From Blattabacterium cuenoti (GTDB taxonomy: Bacteria; Bacteroidota; Bacteroidia; Flavobacteriales; Blattabacteriaceae): a DNA stretch of 64,000 nucleotides. Below, in pieces: positions 50,380 to 58,709 of this stretch. The stretch covers positions 312,289-376,288 of the forward strand of contig NZ_CP059186.1 in NCBI RefSeq assembly GCF_014251335.1. Direction: 5' to 3'. Numbering within the stretch: the stretch's first letter is position 1; each line of letters starts with the position of its first letter. The translations under genes and the position numbers were made by a program. The notes under the pieces are model-generated. The model saw nothing but the letters and a program-made list of their open reading frames with translations, made no database searches and was not told the DNA's origin.

Positions 50380-52515
50380 ATGAAAAAAAAAAACTTAGTA
50401 ATTGTAGAATCTCCCACTAAAGCTGACACAATACAGACATTTCTTGGAAAGAATTATTCTGTGGTATCTAGTTATGGACATATCATAGATTTACCAGAAA
50501 AAAAAATAGGAGTTAAAATTCAAGAAAATTTTAAACCTACCTATGTAATATTATCTAAAAAAAAAAAAATAGTTGAAAATCTTAAAACATTAATAAATAA
50601 TCATGAAATTATTTGGTTAGCTTCCGATGAAGACCGTGAAGGAGAAGCTATTGCTTATCAGATTTATAAAATATTTAATATTCCTGATAAAAAATACAGA
50701 AGAATCGTTTTTCATGAAATTACAAAAAAAGCAATTTGTAATGCTATAGAAAATCCACGATTAATTGACTATAATTTAGTTTATGCTCAACAAACTAGAC
50801 GAATTATAGATCGATTAGTAGGGTTTCAATTATCTCCTATTTTATGGAAAAAAATCAATAGAGGTCTTTCTGCAGGTAGAGTTCAATCTGTTGCCGTTAG
50901 ATTAATAGTAGAACAAGAAAAAAAAATTCAAAATTCAATTCCTACTCCAGTTTATCAAATAAATGGAATTTTTACTAATTATAAACAAAAAATAACCTTT
51001 AATGCTAAATTGGAAAAAAAGATAGAAGATAAAAAAAAAATGAAAAATATTTTAACATTATGTATAAATAGTACTTTTATAATAAAAAAAATCACTGTAA
51101 AAAAAGAGAAAAAAAGCCCTCCATCACCATTTACCACCTCTTCTTTACAACAAGAAGCTTGTAATAAATTAAATTATTCTATATCCCAAACAATGTTATT
51201 AGCTCAAAAATTGTATGAAAAAGGATTTATCACATATATTAGAACAGATAGCACTACTTTATCAAAAAGTATATTATTAGATATAAAAAATTTTATACTT
51301 ACTTCATTTGGAAAAAAATATTTATCTATAAAAAAATTTTCTAAACAAAAAAATAAGTTATCTCAAGAAGCTCACGAAGCAATACATCCTACTATTATTG
51401 ATTTTAATAAAAATTATTTAGATTCTTTAGATATTTTTCAGAAACGTCTTTATAATCTTATATGGATACGAACAATTACAGGACAAATGTCGGATGCTAT
51501 TTTTGAAAAAAAAAATATTTACATTCAATCTTCTCATTTAGAAAGTTTTTTTATTTGGACAAAAAAAATTGTTTTATTTGACGGATTTATGAAGGTTTCA
51601 AAAAAAGAAGAAGAAAAAAAAAAAGAAGAAGAATTTAATGTCAACATTTTAAAAAAAGGCTCTTTTTTAGAAAAAAAAGAAATTATAGCTAAACAAATTT
51701 TCATAAATCATCTGTATAGATACAATGAAGCTAGTTTAGTGAAAAAATTAGAAAAATTAGGAATAGGAAGACCTTCTACTTACGTTCCTACAATTTCCAC
51801 TATACAAAAAAGAAATTATGTTAATATACAAAAAATATCAAAAAAAACAGAAACACGTGAAACTTTTTTATTAAAAGGAAATTTAATTTTTAAAAAAAAT
51901 GACAAAATTACTGAGATAGAAAAAAATAAATTTCATCCTACAGAAATGGGTATTTTAACTACTAATTTTTTAAAGAAAAACTTTTATGAAATTGTGAACT
52001 ATAATTTTACTGCCAATTTAGAAAAAAATTTTGATGATATAGCTAAAGGAAAACAATCTTATATTAAAATTCTTGAAAATTTTTATAATGAATTTAACAA
52101 GAAAATAAAATATGTTAAAAAAAATGCTGAAAAAATTCACAAAGAACGTTTCCTTGGAAAGGATCCCAAATCTGATAAAAAAATTTTTGCAAAATTAGCT
52201 AAATATGGCCCTATTATTCAGATGGGTGAATTTGATAAAAAAAATAAACCGAAGTTTTCCCCTTTATTAAACAAACAAAAAATAGAAACAATTTCTCTTT
52301 CGGAAGCTTTAAAAATTCTTCAATTACCCAAATTATTAGGAATCTTCGAAAAAAAAGAGATTATATTAAAAATAAATAAATATAATATTTATATTAAACA
52401 TAACAATAAATCAATTCCAATTGACGAAAAAATATTCTTTAATAATTCATTTAATTTAGAACAAGCCATTAATATTATAATTGAAAACAGAAATAAAAAA
52501 AACTCAATTTTTTAG
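50380..52515 (+). CDS. topA: DNA topoisomerase I
   Basis: A 711-residue type IA topoisomerase. The Toprim domain starts KNLVIVESPTKADTIQ and has ASDEDREGEAIAYQ; the catalytic tyrosine is in GFITYIRTDSTTLS, and the LEKLGIGRPSTYVPTISTI segment is present. The C-terminal part has one clear repeat (FAKLAKYGPIIQMGEFDKKNKPKFSPL) but no cysteine zinc fingers. It relaxes negative supercoils. It carries a 13-A tract at 50557-50569 and 11-A runs at the start codon and near 51614, all in frame. Its end shares bases with the convergent 52512-52955 gene. Confidence 0.95.
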   Translation: MKKKNLVIVESPTKADTIQTFLGKNYSVVSSYGHIIDLPEKKIGVKIQENFKPTYVILSKKKKIVENLKTLINNHEIIWLASDEDREGEAIAYQIYKIFNIPDKKYRRIVFHEITKKAICNAIENPRLIDYNLVYAQQTRRIIDRLVGFQLSPILWKKINRGLSAGRVQSVAVRLIVEQEKKIQNSIPTPVYQINGIFTNYKQKITFNAKLEKKIEDKKKMKNILTLCINSTFIIKKITVKKEKKSPPSPFTTSSLQQEACNKLNYSISQTMLLAQKLYEKGFITYIRTDSTTLSKSILLDIKNFILTSFGKKYLSIKKFSKQKNKLSQEAHEAIHPTIIDFNKNYLDSLDIFQKRLYNLIWIRTITGQMSDAIFEKKNIYIQSSHLESFFIWTKKIVLFDGFMKVSKKEEEKKKEEEFNVNILKKGSFLEKKEIIAKQIFINHLYRYNEASLVKKLEKLGIGRPSTYVPTISTIQKRNYVNIQKISKKTETRETFLLKGNLIFKKNDKITEIEKNKFHPTEMGILTTNFLKKNFYEIVNYNFTANLEKNFDDIAKGKQSYIKILENFYNEFNKKIKYVKKNAEKIHKERFLGKDPKSDKKIFAKLAKYGPIIQMGEFDKKNKPKFSPLLNKQKIETISLSEALKILQLPKLLGIFEKKEIILKINKYNIYIKHNNKSIPIDEKIFFNNSFNLEQAINIIIENRNKKNSIF

Positions 52516-52955
52516 CTATCAAAATATCTTTGATTTAAATAAGTAGTTGGATAGGCTTGATCATGTCCTGTTCGTTTAACATGATCTAAATATTTAGGAA
52601 TATAAGACAAAGCTTTTACTCTATCAGATAAAGACATTCGGTTCCATATATTTTCAGCCATTCTTTTTTTTCCAACTTTATATCTGTAATCTGTCCAAAA
52701 ACGATTGAAAGATAAATCAGTTGGGATTTCTTCTATAGAAAAAGCTGCTTTAGCATTTTTCATTTTATTTATAATAGATTCATTATAAGGTATATATTTA
52801 CCTATCCATACATAATGTGATAAAGAAAGTCTTTCAGGAAAAATAACTTCTCTTAAAAAACCATTTAAATCATATTTAAATATAATATCTCCAGATACTA
52901 AACGACTTCTAAATATATATTGTTTACCTCTCATTATTATTGATTTCATCAGCAT
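52512..52955 (-). CDS. Unknown protein with C-terminal TYLNQR motif
   Basis: A 147-residue basic soluble protein that I do not recognise. No signal peptide or membrane segment. The N-terminal half contains KYDLNGFLREVIFPERLSL and WIGKYIPYNE; the C-terminal half is helical, KKRMAENIWNRMSLSDRVKAL, and ends YPTTYLNQRYFDS. The TYLNQR-type end resembles the C-terminus of some phage or plasmid replication-initiation and helicase-loader-like proteins, which is only a motif similarity. Internal ATGs at codons 3 and 8 are possible starts. Codon use and AT content match the neighbours, so recent transfer is not indicated. Convergent with topA (4-base overlap). Confidence 0.7.
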   Translation of the reverse strand: MLMKSIIMRGKQYIFRSRLVSGDIIFKYDLNGFLREVIFPERLSLSHYVWIGKYIPYNESIINKMKNAKAAFSIEEIPTDLSFNRFWTDYRYKVGKKRMAENIWNRMSLSDRVKALSYIPKYLDHVKRTGHDQAYPTTYLNQRYFDS

Positions 52956-53224
52956 TAATTAATTTTTTAATGCATTAACTCAACTATTATTACGAATAAC
53001 TATTTTATTTGATGATGAAATTTCAGATTTAAAAAAAAAAGGATTTTACATAATCTAATTTAATTGCTTTAAATTGAATTATTATAAGTTTTGATAATTA
53101 TTATAAACATTTTTCATAAACTCCATAACAGAAGTTATGAATTTATATTTTTATAAAAATAGATTTATTATATCTTTTTTCACATAATTCTTAACATTTA
53201 ACATTATAAATTATAATATGTAAT
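52956..53224. other. AT-rich intergenic region upstream of rsmI
   Basis: 269 bases between divergent genes. It holds a hairpin CATAAC-AGAA-GTTATG (53124-53139) and a TTG...TAAGTTTTG arrangement near 53068-53098 that only loosely fits a promoter. No RNA gene or extended ORF was recognised. Confidence 0.35.
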
Positions 53225-53893
53225 ATGTTATATATTGTCCCTACTCCAATAGGAAATTTAGAAGATTTTACTTTTAGAAGTTTACGAATCTTAAAAGAAG
53301 TCGATTTAATTTTAGTAGAAAGTTATAAAACTTCCAAAAAGTTATTAAACTTTTACAATATCAAAAATAATATAAATAAATACCATGTTCACAACGAACA
53401 TAAAATAATTCCCTCTATTATAAAAAAAATTAAAAAAGGAAATAAATTAGCGTTAATATCTAGTGCTGGAACTCCAAGTATATCTGATCCAGGTTTTTTA
53501 CTTATTAAATCTTGTATTCAAGCTTCTATTCCTATAGAATGTTTACCCGGACCTACAGCTTTTGTTCCAGCATTAGTTTGTTCAGGAATATCTACTGACG
53601 AATTTATTTTTATTGGTTTTTTGCCTAAAAAAAAAAGAAAAATTAAATTAGAAAATTTATCTAAAGAAAATAGAACCATTATATTATATGAATCACCTCA
53701 CAGATTATTAAAAACATTAAATGATATGAAATATTTTTTTGGATCGAAAAGAAACATTGTCATATGTAAAGAAATATCCAAATATTTTCAAAATATATTA
53801 AGAGGGAACATAGAGAAGATGATTTTATACTATCAAAATATAGAAAAAATATTAGGAGAATATACGATTATTATCGAAAAAAATTTTGATTAA
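53225..53893 (+). CDS. rsmI: 16S rRNA (cytidine(1402)-2'-O)-methyltransferase
   Basis: A 222-residue tetrapyrrole-methylase-fold protein: MLYIVPTPIGNLEDFTFRSLRILKEVD start, ISSAGTPSISDPGFLL, LPGPTAFVPALVCSGISTDEF and FIGFLPKKK. These are the standard RsmI segments. It methylates the 2'-OH of C1402 in the decoding centre. The protein is shorter than the usual ~280 residues, missing the C-terminal extension. Its stop shares four bases with the convergent asd. Confidence 0.94.
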   Translation: MLYIVPTPIGNLEDFTFRSLRILKEVDLILVESYKTSKKLLNFYNIKNNINKYHVHNEHKIIPSIIKKIKKGNKLALISSAGTPSISDPGFLLIKSCIQASIPIECLPGPTAFVPALVCSGISTDEFIFIGFLPKKKRKIKLENLSKENRTIILYESPHRLLKTLNDMKYFFGSKRNIVICKEISKYFQNILRGNIEKMILYYQNIEKILGEYTIIIEKNFD

Positions 53894-54885
53894 ACACATT
53901 TTTTTCTTGTTAAATATTCTGCAATTTGAATAGCATTAGTAGCTGCGCCCTTACGAAGATTATCAGCTACTATCCAAATATTTATAGAGTTTTTAAGTGA
54001 GAAATCTTCTCGTATTCTACCGACAAAAACTTCATCTTTTCCATGAGCATACAATGGCATTGGATAAATATTTTTTTTTGGATCATCTTGAATTATTATT
54101 CCCTTTATTTTCGATAGTATTTCATATATACGATTTATACTAGGTTTTTTTCTAAATGTAATATTAACACTTTCTGAGTGACCTCCTATAACAGGAACAC
54201 GTACGGAAGTAGCAGTTATTGCAATATTATAATCATTCATTATTTTTCTTGTTTCATTTATTAATTTCATTTCTTCTAATGTATATCCTTTATCTGTAAA
54301 ATGATCACAATGAGGTATGACATTTTGATAAATAGGATGTGGATATACTCTAAAAGAATAATTTCCATCTTTTTTTTGTTCTTGATTTAACTGATCCAAA
54401 GCTTTTTTTCCAGTTCCTGTTACTGATTGATAAGTAGAAACAATAACTCTACTAATTTCATATTCCAAATGTAATGGAAATAATACCATAACTAATTGTA
54501 TTGTAGAACAATTTGGATTTGCAATAATTTTATCTTCTGAACATAAACAAGAAGCATTAATTTCAGGAACAATTAATTTTTTGCTGGAATCCATTCGCCA
54601 CGCAGAAGAATTATCAATAACTATAGACCCTATATTCGAAAATTTCGGAGCCCATTCTTTTGATATATTAGATCCTGCTGAAAATAAAACAATATCAGGT
54701 TTTTTTAAAAATAAATCGTATACACTAATAACTTGATATGCTTTATTTTTAAAAAATAATTCTTGGTTCACAGACTTTTTGGAAGCACAAAGATATAACT
54801 CATTTAATAGGAAATTTCTTTTATCTAAAAGATCAATCATTACACGACCTACCATACCTGTTGCCCCTATTATTCCTAATTTCAT
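53890..54885 (-). CDS. asd: Aspartate-semialdehyde dehydrogenase
   Basis: A 331-residue Asd: MKLGIIGATGMVGRVMIDLL (NADP loop), catalytic Cys in IANPNCSTIQLVM, QSVTGTGKKALDQL, and the substrate region GGHSESVNITFRKKP with VADNLRKGAATNAIQIAEYL at the end. It reduces aspartyl phosphate to the semialdehyde for lysine/DAP, threonine and methionine. It is divergent from gmk with 49 bases between; a TAACTTTG box (54918-54925, minus) could be its -7 element. With lysA it supports host lysine supply. Confidence 0.96.
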   Translation of the reverse strand: MKLGIIGATGMVGRVMIDLLDKRNFLLNELYLCASKKSVNQELFFKNKAYQVISVYDLFLKKPDIVLFSAGSNISKEWAPKFSNIGSIVIDNSSAWRMDSSKKLIVPEINASCLCSEDKIIANPNCSTIQLVMVLFPLHLEYEISRVIVSTYQSVTGTGKKALDQLNQEQKKDGNYSFRVYPHPIYQNVIPHCDHFTDKGYTLEEMKLINETRKIMNDYNIAITATSVRVPVIGGHSESVNITFRKKPSINRIYEILSKIKGIIIQDDPKKNIYPMPLYAHGKDEVFVGRIREDFSLKNSINIWIVADNLRKGAATNAIQIAEYLTRKKCV

Positions 54886-54934
54886 TTTATAAAAACTTAA
54901 TTTTCCATTACCTTAAACAAAGTTAGGTAAAATA

Positions 54935-55522
54935 ATGAAAAAAGGAAAAATGATTATTTTATCAGGTCCTTCTGGAGCAGGAAAAACTACTATTTCGCAT
55001 TATTTACTTTCAAAATTTCCGGAATTAAAATTTTCTGTTTCATGCACTACACGACCAATTCGAAACAATGAAATACATGGAAAAGATTATTATTTTTTGC
55101 CTGTAGATTCTTTTCTTTCCAAAATCAAAAAATATCAATTTGCAGAGTGGGAAGAGGTTTACCCTAAACTATTTTACGGAACTTTAAAAAAAGAAATTTT
55201 CAAAATTTGGAAATTAAAAAAACATGTTTTATTCGATATAGATGTAAAAGGAGGATTGAATTTAAAAAAACAATATCCCAATAATTCTTTATCCATATTT
55301 ATAACGGTAAATTCCATAAATATTTTAAAAAAAAGACTGATAACAAGATGTTATAAAAATTTGGATAACAACAAAACGAATATAAACATTCGTTTGAATA
55401 AGGTAAAAGAAGAAAATAATTACGCTAAACTATTTGATTTTGTTTTATTAAACATCAATTTATCTAAAACAAAAAAAAAAGTAATTCAAATAGTTTACGA
55501 TTTTATTTATGGAAGAAAATAA
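54935..55522 (+). CDS. gmk: Guanylate kinase
   Basis: A 195-residue kinase: MIILSGPSGAGKTTISHYL (P-loop GPSGAGKT), FSVSCTTRPIRNNEIHGKDYYF and FAEWEEVYPKLFYGT GMP-binding segments, then DIDVKGGLNLKKQYP. It phosphorylates GMP to GDP. It ends three bases before the convergent tRNA-Pro. The third P-loop residues and GMP-site arginines are in place. Confidence 0.96.
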   Translation: MKKGKMIILSGPSGAGKTTISHYLLSKFPELKFSVSCTTRPIRNNEIHGKDYYFLPVDSFLSKIKKYQFAEWEEVYPKLFYGTLKKEIFKIWKLKKHVLFDIDVKGGLNLKKQYPNNSLSIFITVNSINILKKRLITRCYKNLDNNKTNINIRLNKVKEENNYAKLFDFVLLNINLSKTKKKVIQIVYDFIYGRK

Positions 55523-55525
55523 AAA

Positions 55526-55600
55526 TCGGGGTGACTGGATTTGAACCAGCGACCACACGCCCCCCAGACGTGTACTCTAACCAATCTGAGCTACACCCCG
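55526..55600 (-). tRNA. tRNA-Pro (GGG anticodon)
   Basis: Acceptor CGGGGTG/CACCCCG, D arm GCTCAGATTGGTTAGAGT, T arm CTGGTTCAAATCCAG. Anticodon stem CACGT/GCGTG (closing T.G) leaves loop CTGGGGG, so the anticodon is GGG; six consecutive G's make an alternative 9-base loop possible to draw but less standard. CCA not encoded. Confidence 0.88.
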
Positions 55601-55605
55601 AATAA

Positions 55606-55679
55606 CTCCTCAGGCTGGATTCGAACCAGCGACACCCTGATTAACAGTCAGGTGCTCTAACCAACTGAGCTACTGAGGA
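55606..55679 (-). tRNA. tRNA-Asn (GTT anticodon)
   Basis: Acceptor TCCTCAG/CTGAGGA, anticodon loop CTGTTAA with GTT, T arm CTGGTTCGAATCCAG. It lies downstream of rpiB on the same strand and shares its first 23 bases with the rpiB reading frame, so RNase P must cut inside the rpiB coding sequence. CCA not encoded. Confidence 0.95.
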
Positions 55680-56109
55680 TTTTAGGTATTTTTTCTATTC
55701 TTATTTTATGTCTTCCTCCTTCAAAATTCGTTTCTAAAAATATTTCTACAATTTCTATAATTTCATTTTTATCTATAAAACGTGCTGGCAAACTAATAAT
55801 ATTAGCATTATTATGTTTTCTCGCTAAAATAGCAATCTCTTTTCTCCACACTAAAGCTGCACGAATTTTACGATATTTATTAGCCGTCATAGCTGCTCCA
55901 TTTCCAGTTCCACATATAATAATTCCAAAATCAGCTTTTCCCTGATTCACAAATTCTGCTGTAGGATGAATAAAATCTGGATAATCAACTTGAATTCCAT
56001 ATTTGGAATATCCAAAATCTTGGGTTTCATACCCTTTTTTAATTAAAAAATTGTTTATTATATATTTATGATCTACTCCTGTATGATCGGATCCTATTGC
56101 TATTAGCAT
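55657..56109 (-). CDS. rpiB: Ribose-5-phosphate isomerase B
   Basis: A 150-residue RpiB/LacAB protein: IAIGSDHTGVDHKY, GIIICGTGNGAAMTANKYRKIRAAL (active-site Cys) and FEGGRHKIRIEKIPKI, where RpiB proteins normally end. It interconverts ribose-5-P and ribulose-5-P. The own stop codon is missing: the frame continues as LSSSVG and stops at a TAG that is the D loop of tRNA-Asn. Processing of the tRNA 5' end would leave an mRNA without a stop. The added residues are few and probably harmless. Confidence 0.93.
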   Translation of the reverse strand: MLIAIGSDHTGVDHKYIINNFLIKKGYETQDFGYSKYGIQVDYPDFIHPTAEFVNQGKADFGIIICGTGNGAAMTANKYRKIRAALVWRKEIAILARKHNNANIISLPARFIDKNEIIEIVEIFLETNFEGGRHKIRIEKIPKILSSSVG

Positions 56110-56294
56110 TATATTTTAAAAAAAATGAATATACACTAAAAATTTAAAAAAATCATTTTCAATATTATAAATTTAGTAATTTTGTGTACTTATACTAATA
56201 GTTTTACTTACTTGATTTAAACATATCGTTATTTTTACTGTATTAATTTACCTTAACCTTAACGATCAAGAAAGAAAAGAAAAAGAAAAAGAAG

Positions 56295-57503
56295 ATGAAG
56301 GAAATAAAAACTGTAGATGATTTTAACTTTGAAAATAAAACAGCTCTAGTAAGAGTTGATTTTAATGTTCCGATAAACAAATTACACGAAATAACAGATG
56401 ATACACGTATTCGATATAGTATTCCTACAATTCAGAAAATTATTTCTGAAAAAGGAAAAATCGTTCTTATCTCTCATTTTGGAAGACCAAAAGGAATTCC
56501 TTCCCAAACTTTTTCCTTAAAGTTTTTAGTTGACTATTTATCCAAACAACTAAAAATAACTGTAAATTTTTGTGAAAATTGTATAGGAAAAATTCCACTC
56601 AAAAAAGTAGATGAGTTAAAATATGGAGAAATTTTATTATTAGAAAATCTACGTTTCTATAAAGAAGAAGAAAAAGAAAATGAAAATTTTGCATATGAAT
56701 TATCAAAATTAGGAGATATCTATGTAAATGATGCTTTCGGAGTAGCACATCGTTATCATACTTCCATTACTATTTTACCAAAATTTTTTTCTGGAAAGAA
56801 ATGTATTGGTCTTCTTATGAAAAAAGAAATCCAATATTTAGATCAATTTTTGCTTGGAAAAGGAAAAAAACCTATTACTATTTTGTTAGGAGGAGCAAAA
56901 ATTTCTTCTAAAATAGAAATTATTGAAAATATTATTGATTTCGCGGATTATATTCTAATAGGAGGCGGAATGTCTTATCCTTTTATAAAAATAAAAGGAG
57001 GAATGGTAGGAGATTCTATAATTGAAAAAAATAAAAAAATTGAAAAAACATTAAAAAAAATTTTTCGTAAATATCATAATAAAATAAATATTATACATCT
57101 TCCAAAAGATGTGGTAATAGCTGATTCATTTAAAAATGAATCTAATACTAAAATTGTACCAATTGATTCTATTCCAAATGGATGGATGGGGTTAGATATA
57201 GGCCCTTATTCCATAAAAAATTTTTGTCAAATTATAGAAAAATCTAAAACCATTTTATGGAATGGACCTGTAGGGGTTTTCGAGTTTGAAAATTTTTCTT
57301 TAGGAACTAGATCCATAGCAAAAGCTATTGCAAATAGAACTGAAAAAGGTGCATTTTCTTTAGTAGGAGGAGGCGATTCTATCGCTTCATTAAAAATGGA
57401 AAATTGTGAAAATAAAATAAGTTATTTATCTACTGGAGGAGGAGCTATGTTAGCTAGCTTGAAAAATAAAATGCTTCCCGGAATAAGTGCAATAATATTA
57501 TAA
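56295..57503 (+). CDS. pgk: Phosphoglycerate kinase
   Basis: A 402-residue Pgk of normal length: TALVRVDFNVPINK, ISHFGRPKG, LLENLRFYKEEEKEN, YVNDAFGVAHRYHTS, LLGGAKISSKIEII, and the C-terminal FSLVGGGDSIASL with STGGGAML. It makes ATP and 3-phosphoglycerate in lower glycolysis. The 185-base upstream gap contains TAATTTTG (56177-56184), a perfect -7 box, without a TTG at -33, 110 bases before the ATG. A purine-rich GAAAAAGAAAAAGAAGATG leader precedes the start. Confidence 0.96.
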   Translation: MKEIKTVDDFNFENKTALVRVDFNVPINKLHEITDDTRIRYSIPTIQKIISEKGKIVLISHFGRPKGIPSQTFSLKFLVDYLSKQLKITVNFCENCIGKIPLKKVDELKYGEILLLENLRFYKEEEKENENFAYELSKLGDIYVNDAFGVAHRYHTSITILPKFFSGKKCIGLLMKKEIQYLDQFLLGKGKKPITILLGGAKISSKIEIIENIIDFADYILIGGGMSYPFIKIKGGMVGDSIIEKNKKIEKTLKKIFRKYHNKINIIHLPKDVVIADSFKNESNTKIVPIDSIPNGWMGLDIGPYSIKNFCQIIEKSKTILWNGPVGVFEFENFSLGTRSIAKAIANRTEKGAFSLVGGGDSIASLKMENCENKISYLSTGGGAMLASLKNKMLPGISAIIL

Positions 57504-57524
57504 AATAAATACCTAATTATATTT

Positions 57525-57532
57525 TATATTTG
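57525..57532 (+). promoter_or_regulatory. Candidate -7 box for sodA
   Basis: TATATTTG, a perfect TAnnTTTG element, 32 bases before the sodA ATG in the 61-base pgk-sodA gap. The -33 region has TTA rather than TTG, so support is partial. Confidence 0.35.
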
Positions 57533-57564
57533 TTTAATATATAAACATAACTAAAAAAATAATT

Positions 57565-58179
57565 ATGTCATTTAAACTTCCAAAGTTACCTTATTCATAT
57601 AAAGATTTTGAACCTTATATAGATAGAAAAACGATGGATATTCATTATAATAAACATCATGCAACTTATACTAACAATCTAAACCAGGCTATTTCAAATA
57701 CAAATATGATAAATTTTTCTATAAAAGAAATTTTAGAAAAAGTTCATATTGAATCTCCAGTATTACGTAATAACAGTGGAGGATTTTACAATCACAATCT
57801 ATTTTGGAAAATATTAATACCTCATACACAATATACTCATCCAAGTGTATATTTAAATGATATCTTTCAAAAAAATTTTAATTCTTTTGATTTTTTTAAA
57901 AAAACTTTTTCTAAAATTGCAGCTAATCATTTTGGTTCTGGATGGACTTGGTTATGTGTAAAAGAAGAAAAATTAACAATTTGTTCCACAGCAAATCAAG
58001 ATAATCCTCTTATGTATGGAATGGGTTGTGAAGGAATTCCAATATTAGGATTAGATGTTTGGGAACATGCTTATTACCTACAATATCAAAATCGTCGTTT
58101 AGATTATATCTCTGCTTTTTGGCATATTGTGAATTGGATTCAAGTAGAAGAAAATTACAAAAAAACTATAAAAAAATAA
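57565..58179 (+). CDS. sodA: Superoxide dismutase, Mn type
   Basis: A 204-residue Fe/Mn SOD: metal ligand His27 in DIHYNKHHATY, the second His in NNSGGFYNHNLFW, and Asp/His in DVWEHAYYLQY. The glycine pair in NNSGG and the glutamine in CSTANQDNPL are the Mn-SOD pattern, in place of Gln and Ala at the matching places of Fe-SOD. It disproportionates superoxide in the cytosol. Metal type is inferred; cambialistic use of iron is possible. It pairs logically with mntH and lies ten bases before folB. Confidence 0.93.
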   Translation: MSFKLPKLPYSYKDFEPYIDRKTMDIHYNKHHATYTNNLNQAISNTNMINFSIKEILEKVHIESPVLRNNSGGFYNHNLFWKILIPHTQYTHPSVYLNDIFQKNFNSFDFFKKTFSKIAANHFGSGWTWLCVKEEKLTICSTANQDNPLMYGMGCEGIPILGLDVWEHAYYLQYQNRRLDYISAFWHIVNWIQVEENYKKTIKK

Positions 58180-58189
58180 TATCTTTTCC

Positions 58190-58549
58190 ATGGGAAAAAT
58201 TGTATTAGAAAATATTAAATTATTTGGATTTCATGGATGTATGCCAGAAGAAAAATATGTTGGATCTCATTACACGATAAACCTAGAAGTTGAATTTGAT
58301 TTTTATAAAGCATCTATTAACGATGATTTATCAAAAACTATTAATTATGTAGATTTGTATTCTATTGTAAAAAAAGAAATGAATATTAATTCTAAATTAA
58401 TTGAACATTTAGCGCAAAGAATAATTCAAAGAATTAAGGAAGACAATAAATCTTTAGTAAGATATACAAAAGTGAAAATTTGTAAAGAAAATCCTCCATT
58501 ACAAGGAAATGTAGATAGAGTATGTGTAATTTTGGATGATTGTGATTGA
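58190..58549 (+). CDS. folB: Dihydroneopterin aldolase
   Basis: A 119-residue FolB: MGKIVLENIKLFGFHGCMPEEKYVG (FxxHG with the substrate glutamate nearby), TINYVDLYSIVKKEM, LIEHLAQRI and VKICKENPPLQGNVDRVCV (KxxPP). It cleaves dihydroneopterin in folate synthesis. It is between sodA and tRNA-Cys on the same strand, with 8 bases before the tRNA. Confidence 0.94.
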   Translation: MGKIVLENIKLFGFHGCMPEEKYVGSHYTINLEVEFDFYKASINDDLSKTINYVDLYSIVKKEMNINSKLIEHLAQRIIQRIKEDNKSLVRYTKVKICKENPPLQGNVDRVCVILDDCD

Positions 58550-58557
58550 TTATAAAT

Positions 58558-58628
58558 GGCACTGTGGCCGAATGGAAAGGCAGAGGTCTGCAAAACCTTT
58601 TATAGCGGTTCGATTCCGCTCTGTGCCT
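58558..58628 (+). tRNA. tRNA-Cys (GCA anticodon)
   Basis: Acceptor GGCACTG/CTGTGCC with a T6.T67 mismatch, anticodon loop TCTGCAAAA with GCA, T arm GCGGTTCGATTCCGC. Followed by two T-runs that may terminate transcription. CCA not encoded. Confidence 0.93.
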
Positions 58629-58709
58629 TTTTCATTTTTTTTATATTAATTTTCTATATACGTTTGCGATCTCAAAATAAAAAAGATAAAATCAAATAAA
58701 CTAATTTAA

